NCBI GenBank assembly: GCA_964211495.1
Contig: CAXORL010000003.1
Coordinates: forward strand, 297,348-361,347
Reading direction: 5' to 3'
Length of the DNA: 64,000 nt
From: Faucicola osloensis_B
Lineage (GTDB): Bacteria; Pseudomonadota; Gammaproteobacteria; Pseudomonadales; Moraxellaceae
Shown here: piece after piece, positions 58,591 through 64,000 of the stretch
How positions within the stretch are numbered: the stretch's first letter is position 1
Layout: every line of letters begins with the position of its first letter
Notes under the pieces: generated by a model
What the model was told of the DNA's origin: nothing
What the model saw: the letters and a program-made list of their open reading frames with translations, nothing else
Database searches by the model: none
Made by a program: the position numbers and the translations under genes

Positions 58591-61440
58591 TTAAGTTGGC
58601 TTGACCGCGACTAGCACACGAATACTATCGGGAATTAAGGATAAATGACCTAGGGCATGTAAGCCCTGTTCTTGCAAACGTTTTAATTGATTGATTTCTG
58701 CGTCTCGTACATTCGGATTGATGGATTGCAAATATTGCAGGCGCTCAACTTCACGCTCATAGCGCTGATTAAATACCTCTTTGGCTTGCTCACTTATCGC
58801 AGGTAATTGCTGGTTTGCCAATGCGACTGCTTGCTCATAGCGCATTTCGATGATGTCTTTACGCGCTTTGATAACTTGACGCGCTCGGGTTTTATCCAAG
58901 CGATGAATATGCGACACAATCATATCAGGCGCAATTTTATCGCTAAAGTCAGTCCCTTGCTGGCTTAAAAACACCCGAATGAGCGGCTTTGGCAAAAATG
59001 CGGGTAAATTCAGTAGCTTTGGTGCAATCGCTTCAACACGGAAATTAACTTCGACCAATACCAGTCCTTCAGGCATGGCATTACTTTGTAAAGTGGCAAC
59101 CGTGGTATTACCAAACGTGCCTGCGTTGACCGTTTCAAAGATACTTTGCATCAAAGGATGCTCATAAGTCATGAATTCCATGTCTTCGCGTAGTAATGCT
59201 TGGTCACGCTCAAAGGTCAAGGTCATACCATCTTCGGGGACTGCCAGTCCTTGCACTTGCACTTCATCACTCGGATGCAGCATCAATGAGCCATCACGCT
59301 GTCCACTATATTCCATATTGATGGACGACATAAAGCGTTCAAACAAACGTGGCAACATGTGGGTATCATCAAAATCGCGCATGGTGTAAGCGATTTTACT
59401 GGCGACACGCGGGCGACAAGAGTTGTATTCAAGCAGTCTGTCACGTCCTGCTTGCATGGCTGCTTCTAGTGCAAGGCGCTGGGCGTTGCCTTCTTCAATC
59501 AACTGATCTAACGTAATTTCTTGACCATCATCTTCGACTTTTTGCCCTTCAAGTAGCGGTTTTAAATCCACAATAAACTGCTCTTGAACGGTTTGCGCCG
59601 TGGGTGAGATTTGGTTAAAAATATTTAGCGCTTCGTTATACCAGCGGTACATACGTTCAGTTGCCGTGCCTTCGACAAAAGGCACATGAATGGTAATCTC
59701 GTTTTGCTGACCAATCCGATCGAGACGACCAATCCGCTGCTCTAATGTATCAGGATTGGCGGGCAAATCAAACAACACCAAATCACTGGCAAATTGAAAA
59801 TTACGCCCTTCAGAGCCAATTTCAGACGCCAACAAGACTTGCGCGCCTTCAATATCGGCAAAATACGCCGCTGCTTGGTCGCGCTCCAGCAGGGTCATTT
59901 GCTCAGTAAAAATCGCGGTTTTAATGCCCGCATGCAATCGTAATACTGCCTCTAAACTCTCAACCGTTGCCCCACTGCGCGCAATCAGCAGCACCTTTTG
60001 ATGTTTTAAGCTGTTTTTAAGCAAATCAACCAGCCAAGGCACCCGCGGGTCTTGTTCCAGCCAACTGCCATCGGGCTGTAACTCTTCTGGCCATAATTGT
60101 TCGCGCAATTTACCTTGCGTGTGATAACTGTCTTGCCAACTTATCGGGAGCGGCAGCGGATATGCCATTGAGCGCCGACCTTTAAAGCCAGAAATGAGCT
60201 CAGACACACTCTCACGGGTGTTGCGAAATAGCACACGACCAGTACCATGACGATCTAACAATTCATTGATGGCGCGCGCACGGCCTTGCTCGTCATCAAT
60301 GATGTCGTGACCTAACAACTGGGCTAATGCTGATTTTTGGTTATCTGATAGCGATTGGTCACTCAATAACACCTCAGCAATTGCTGCGGTTTGCGCAAAA
60401 TTTTCTTCTGCATCGATAAAGTCGTCTAAATCATTAAAACGATTGGGATCTAACAATCGTAACCGCGCAAAATGGCTTTCTAAACCTAACTGCTCAGGGG
60501 TTGCTGTGAGTAACAACACACCTGCGGTTTGTTCGGCCAAATCTTCAACCAAATCGTATTTGTCATTGCCCCCCTGCTCACTGTCCCAATGCAAATGGTG
60601 AGCTTCATCCACAACCAGCAAATCAAACCCTGCTTCCAAGGCTTTTTCATGCAAATCTTCATGGTCAAGTAGCAAATCGATACTGGCAATAATCAACTGC
60701 TCAGTCGTAAAAGGATTTTGCTCAGGGTCATGCTCTGCAATCGCTGCGGTTCTGACCAAATCAAAAATCGCAAACTCAAGATTGAAACGGCGACGCATTT
60801 CAATCATCCATTGGTACTGCAAACTATCAGGTACCAAAATCAAAATACGCTCAGATTTGCCGGTGATTAATTGCTGATGAATAATCAGACCCGCTTCAAT
60901 CGTTTTACCAAGCCCTACCTCATCGGCAAGCAAGACACGCGGTGCGATACGTTTACCTACTTCATGGGCGATATACAGCTGATGCTCAATGATATCGACA
61001 CGCGCACCCATCAAGCCTCTTAATGGATGGGATGCCAAATAGGCTTGGGTACGCAGTAGCTCTTGGCGCAGTTCGTACCAATCATTTTGGTGGATACGAC
61101 TGGCGAGCAAGCGCTCAAGTGGTTTTGCCAAATTAATATTAGCCGCAAGGCGCGTTTCCATAATCGCACGGTCATGACCTTCAACCGAGTATTTATAGAC
61201 GCCATTGGTCTCTTCAAAATCGCTGACCACATACGACGCGCCATCTTGGTCATGTATGGTATCCCCTGCTTTGAAGGTCACTCGCGACAAAGGCGCGGAT
61301 GTCTTGGCATACACACGCGTTTCTTCACTTTGCGGGAACAAAATATGCACGCAGCGTTCATCAACGAGCACGACGACGCCCAGCCCCAATTCATTCTCTG
61401 TATCCGACAGATAACGTTGTCCAATCGCAAAATCAGTCAT
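58591..61440 (-). CDS. rapA: RNA polymerase-associated helicase RapA
   Basis: RapA (HepA) is a Swi2/Snf2-type ATPase that binds RNA polymerase and helps recycle it. I start at 61440 (MTDFAIGQRYLSDTENELGLG), matching the E. coli start, giving 949 residues. The N-terminal Tudor-like domains precede the ATPase motif I DEVGLGKT (about 174-181) and the DEAH box (about 278-281). The C-terminal helicase lobe has IGRLDRIGQ. The ribosome site is weak. Confidence 0.96.
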   Translation of the reverse strand: MTDFAIGQRYLSDTENELGLGVVVLVDERCVHILFPQSEETRVYAKTSAPLSRVTFKAGDTIHDQDGASYVVSDFEETNGVYKYSVEGHDRAIMETRLAANINLAKPLERLLASRIHQNDWYELRQELLRTQAYLASHPLRGLMGARVDIIEHQLYIAHEVGKRIAPRVLLADEVGLGKTIEAGLIIHQQLITGKSERILILVPDSLQYQWMIEMRRRFNLEFAIFDLVRTAAIAEHDPEQNPFTTEQLIIASIDLLLDHEDLHEKALEAGFDLLVVDEAHHLHWDSEQGGNDKYDLVEDLAEQTAGVLLLTATPEQLGLESHFARLRLLDPNRFNDLDDFIDAEENFAQTAAIAEVLLSDQSLSDNQKSALAQLLGHDIIDDEQGRARAINELLDRHGTGRVLFRNTRESVSELISGFKGRRSMAYPLPLPISWQDSYHTQGKLREQLWPEELQPDGSWLEQDPRVPWLVDLLKNSLKHQKVLLIARSGATVESLEAVLRLHAGIKTAIFTEQMTLLERDQAAAYFADIEGAQVLLASEIGSEGRNFQFASDLVLFDLPANPDTLEQRIGRLDRIGQQNEITIHVPFVEGTATERMYRWYNEALNIFNQISPTAQTVQEQFIVDLKPLLEGQKVEDDGQEITLDQLIEEGNAQRLALEAAMQAGRDRLLEYNSCRPRVASKIAYTMRDFDDTHMLPRLFERFMSSINMEYSGQRDGSLMLHPSDEVQVQGLAVPEDGMTLTFERDQALLREDMEFMTYEHPLMQSIFETVNAGTFGNTTVATLQSNAMPEGLVLVEVNFRVEAIAPKLLNLPAFLPKPLIRVFLSQQGTDFSDKIAPDMIVSHIHRLDKTRARQVIKARKDIIEMRYEQAVALANQQLPAISEQAKEVFNQRYEREVERLQYLQSINPNVRDAEINQLKRLQEQGLHALGHLSLIPDSIRVLVAVKPT

Positions 61441-61552
61441 ACCGCTTAACCATGCTTCCAAATTAGAAATTTAAATGATGAAAAGTAAAACTGTTTATGA
61501 TAGCAAAAATTACATTTTCAAGTGAATGATTTTGTTGATAGCGGCTGTTTAC

Positions 61553-62365
61553 TTATTCATCATTCGCTACCAACGGACTGACGACTAGCATGCCTTCGGT
61601 CATGAGCGCTTGTGTGAGCATCTCAATATTATACACCGCGTGACCTTTTACCGTATTTTCAAAGTAAATATACAAAGTATCAAAATTGGCTTGTTGATTG
61701 GCAATGGTCTTTGCCCAAGCTTGCATTTCTGCATCACTATATCGATAATCATGCCGCTCGGCCGCCGAATGGGCATCCCACCAGTCTAAGTTTTGCCCAT
61801 GCATGCGTAAATAACCGATGCGGCTAGTAAACAACAGACGACTGGGCGGTAAACCATGGATATTTGGATAGTCCACACTACACCAAATCAAATTTTGCTG
61901 CTGAAAACTGGCGTAAACTTGCGGGATATGCCAGCTTTGGTGGCGAAATTCTATCGCCAATGGTAACCCAGCAAACCAACTGGTCAAGGTTGCCAAATAC
62001 TGACGATGCGCCACCGTTCTATCAAAACCATGCGGAAATTGAATCAATAACGCAGCCAAGCAATCTGCCGCCAAGATAGGTTCAATCGCCTGCAAAAAAG
62101 CTTGCGCGGTCTCTGCAGTGGCGGTTAATCGGTGGGTAAAATCTTGGTGAATCTTAATCGAAAATTTTAGCTGCCCGTTGGATTTTTTGAGCATACCTTC
62201 ATACGCTTTTCGACCTAAAGGCGCATAGAAGCTACTATTGATTTCAACAGTGGCATAATGACGACTATACTCGGTTAAAAATTCGGTTTTTTTGGTGTCA
62301 GCAGGATATAGGATTCCCAAAAAATCCGTATCACTGTATCCACCGGTTCCGATATAGATGCTCAT
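61553..62365 (-). CDS. DUF72 (YecE) family protein
   Basis: DUF72 proteins have a TIM-barrel fold and no established function. The family start GTGGYSDTDFLGILYPADTK (residue 6 onward), the NSSFYAPLGRKAYEGM motif and the closing YIYFENTVKGHAVYN are present. The length of 270 residues is normal. It lies downstream of dgkA on the same strand. Confidence 0.9.
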   Translation of the reverse strand: MSIYIGTGGYSDTDFLGILYPADTKKTEFLTEYSRHYATVEINSSFYAPLGRKAYEGMLKKSNGQLKFSIKIHQDFTHRLTATAETAQAFLQAIEPILAADCLAALLIQFPHGFDRTVAHRQYLATLTSWFAGLPLAIEFRHQSWHIPQVYASFQQQNLIWCSVDYPNIHGLPPSRLLFTSRIGYLRMHGQNLDWWDAHSAAERHDYRYSDAEMQAWAKTIANQQANFDTLYIYFENTVKGHAVYNIEMLTQALMTEGMLVVSPLVANDE

Positions 62366-62408
62366 AGAAAATTGGTTCTACTCAATTGCAAAATTAGCCC
62401 ATCATTGA

Positions 62409-62861
62409 TTAATAGAAATTAATAAAAGTCGTATATAACGCCATCATCCATAACAAAAACAGCATCGTCAAGGCTAGTAGCTGCGCGGCAGAACCTACAT
62501 CTTTACCAATCTTTGCCAATGGATGACGTTCTGTTGATGTATGGTCAATCGACGCTTCAATACCGGTATTAAACAACTCGACGATAAGAGAAAAAAACGA
62601 TGAAAACACCAGTATCATTTTAATCGGCATCATAAAAGGTAAAAAAATCAGCACAACTAATAAAATGCTATTGAGCCATGCAACCTGTCGAAAAGCCGCT
62701 TCATTTTGATATGCCGCAACCAAACCATCTTTTGAGTAACCTGCGGCATTGATGATACGTTTGAGCCCTGTTTTTCCCTTGGTCTGCGCGGCATACCCAT
62801 CTAAATGGCTAGCAAATTTATCAGGACACTGATTTGAACTAGGTGATGTCATGGTGGTCAT
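62409..62861 (-). CDS. dgkA: Diacylglycerol kinase
   Basis: DgkA is the small trimeric membrane kinase that recycles diacylglycerol to phosphatidic acid. Three membrane helices are present, with the family motif VELFNTGIEASID (Glu95, Asn98, Glu102) and KDVGSAAQ. The 150 residues include a 30-residue N-terminal extension compared with E. coli (122). A second in-frame ATG lies three codons on. Confidence 0.94.
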   Translation of the reverse strand: MTTMTSPSSNQCPDKFASHLDGYAAQTKGKTGLKRIINAAGYSKDGLVAAYQNEAAFRQVAWLNSILLVVLIFLPFMMPIKMILVFSSFFSLIVELFNTGIEASIDHTSTERHPLAKIGKDVGSAAQLLALTMLFLLWMMALYTTFINFY

Positions 62862-63115
62862 TGGGTTATAAAAAATTTTCTCATTCTACCATAGATTAAT
62901 CCTAGAATTTTCACAATATCTACTGCCGCGAGCATTGATACCCCTTGATAAATAAGCTTTGAATCATGCGAATTTAAGTGCAAATAAAATCTATAAATAT
63001 TGATTGCCATTTTACTTATAATGGCATAAATTCTAAGCCTTCTGCTATTTTTTGTAGCAATCACTCCACCTTGCAATTTTTAGTTAGTGTTGTCACTTTA
63101 TTTGATGAAAAATCT

Positions 63116-63901
63116 ATGATGAAATTACGCGCCACTTGCCAACTCGATTATCACTTTTCCCAGCCAACCCCTGCAGTGTTCCTATTACGACCGCAATCAG
63201 GGTTAGCACAGCAGATCACTCAAGAAGAATGGCAAGTCATGCCACCCCTAGCAGTTACAAGCTATAACGACAACTTTGGTAACTTATGTGACAGGGTTTT
63301 ATTTCCAATGGGGGATTACCAAGTTAGCCTAACAGTTGAGCTATATACTAGCGAATGGATAGACGTCGCACCCGGTATGCCAAAAACACCGATTGAGCAG
63401 CTGCCTTCAGATACAATGGTATATTTGTTACCCAGTCGCTATTGTCTGCCGGAATTTCTAATTCAAGAAGCCCAAATGATAACCCAAGATTTTGCCGACG
63501 GTTATGACAAAGCGGCGGCAATTTGCGCCTATATTCATCAAAACTTTACTTATCAATATGGGAGTAGTACAGCAGAGACCACAGCACTAGATACGTGGCA
63601 ACATAAAAAGGGCGTATGTCGTGATTTTGCCCATTTGGGTATTAGCCTGTCGCGGGCATTAGATATGCCCGCTCGGATGGTAGTTGGCTACTTATATCAA
63701 CTTGACCCAATGGACTTACATGCGTGGTATGAGGTTTTTATTGGCGATCGATGGTACACATTTGACGCCACGCAATCTGCACCAAAAGGCGGTCGTGCGA
63801 TCTTAGGTTATGGAAGGGATGCTGCAGATGTTGCTTTCGCGACTTTCTTCGCGCCATTTGAGTTAAAAGATATGAAGGTTAATGTAGAAAAAATCGACTG
63901 A
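63116..63901 (+). CDS. Transglutaminase-like domain protein
   Basis: This protein has a bacterial transglutaminase-like cysteine-protease fold. The catalytic triad can be read as Cys168 in KKGVCRDFAHL, His202 in DLHAWYEVF and Asp217 in TFDATQ. The N-terminal half (about 1-115) is a beta-rich domain with the TY(N)DNFGNL pattern seen in this family. It has no signal peptide, so it is probably cytoplasmic. I use the first ATG of the pair MMKLRAT (262 residues as counted from 63116). The open frame upstream to 62978 reads as non-coding. The family's substrates are unknown. Confidence 0.85.
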   Translation: MMKLRATCQLDYHFSQPTPAVFLLRPQSGLAQQITQEEWQVMPPLAVTSYNDNFGNLCDRVLFPMGDYQVSLTVELYTSEWIDVAPGMPKTPIEQLPSDTMVYLLPSRYCLPEFLIQEAQMITQDFADGYDKAAAICAYIHQNFTYQYGSSTAETTALDTWQHKKGVCRDFAHLGISLSRALDMPARMVVGYLYQLDPMDLHAWYEVFIGDRWYTFDATQSAPKGGRAILGYGRDAADVAFATFFAPFELKDMKVNVEKID

Positions 63902-63925
63902 TTTTATCATGGACGTTTGAAATTG

Positions 63926-63960
63926 AAGCCTTGGTTAGAAGGCTTTAATGCCAATTTTTT
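63926..63960 (+). terminator. Probable terminator of the transglutaminase-like gene
   Basis: AAGCCTT (63926-63932) pairs with AAGGCTT (63939-63945) across GGTTAG. A T run follows after nine bases, so the hairpin is less compact than the best examples here. Confidence 0.6.
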
Positions 63961-64000
63961 AACGTCAATATGCAAAATTTACTTGGGAATTTCAAAGCCC

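Noticed and set aside
62858..63076. 72-residue minus-strand frame upstream of dgkA
   Set aside because: It has no ribosome site or recognisable sequence and lies in the AT-rich promoter spacer between dgkA and the transglutaminase-like gene.
1..64000. tRNA, rRNA, transposase, integrase or phage genes
   Set aside because: I looked for T-loop motifs, long inverted terminal repeats and recombinase-like proteins, and saw nothing I could defend. Faint or highly diverged copies could be missed by eye.

Overview
The window is a stretch of core chromosome from a gammaproteobacterium, most likely a member of the Moraxellaceae close to Moraxella (Faucicola) osloensis. The grounds are protein flavour (a short AccA lacking the usual N-terminal helix, Thr/Ala-rich lipoproteins, tandem FadD ligases), AT-rich spacers and gene neighbourhoods. 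No alignment could be run, so the genus is an inference. I see no prophage, insertion sequence, CRISPR array, rRNA or tRNA, and most genes are intact housekeeping genes.

Layout. 1-8.5 kb: thiD and a cardiolipin synthase on the plus strand, then a minus-strand run ppx, accA, tilS, proC, yggT. 8.9-12.9 kb: trxA, rho with a strong promoter and long leader, a YpfJ-type metallopeptidase and a small Ala-rich lipoprotein. 13-16.3 kb: the ccmABCDE cytochrome c maturation operon. 16.5-22.6 kb: a YbjN protein, fadH, a DegV protein and an acyl-CoA ligase. 22.8-28.4 kb: recA-recX, a sulfate-binding lipoprotein, ffh and ypjD. 28.4-33 kb: the fatty-acid/ribosome cluster yceD-rpmF-fabD-fabG-acpP (no plsX or fabH) with divergent epmC. 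33-45 kb: a lipid-anchored cytochrome c', rph, two fadD paralogues, parC, a DapC-type aminotransferase and a patatin phospholipase. 45-48 kb: a Fur-box-preceded feoA/feoB/Cys-rich feo locus. 48-55 kb: two Nudix hydrolases flanking a tiny lipoprotein that lacks a normal start codon, dacB, a Thr-rich lipoprotein, and a CBS/DUF294 protein with its DnaQ-like exonuclease. 55-58.5 kb: an unrecognised lipoprotein and outer-membrane-like protein pair. 58.5-64 kb: rapA, a DUF72 protein, dgkA and a transglutaminase-like protein.

Functionally the window gathers fatty-acid synthesis (accA, fabD, fabG, acpP) and breakdown (two fadD, another acyl-CoA ligase, fadH), envelope lipid and wall enzymes (cls, dgkA, patatin, dacB), c-type cytochrome biogenesis, iron uptake, and core information processing (recA, recX, rho, rapA, ffh, parC, rph, tilS). 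The parts without a recognisable function are the lipoproteins sharing a Cys-x-Lys-Lys plus Thr/Ala/Ser tether and the lipoprotein/outer-membrane pair at 55.7-58.5 kb.

The most unusual signal is not a gene. At least seventeen places carry short tandem duplications (12-20 bp units, two to six copies, some perfect). About nine touch or include the stop codon of unrelated genes, several lie just upstream of genes, and three lie in coding sequence (tilS twice, one fadD). I read this as a systematic micro-duplication process in this lineage.
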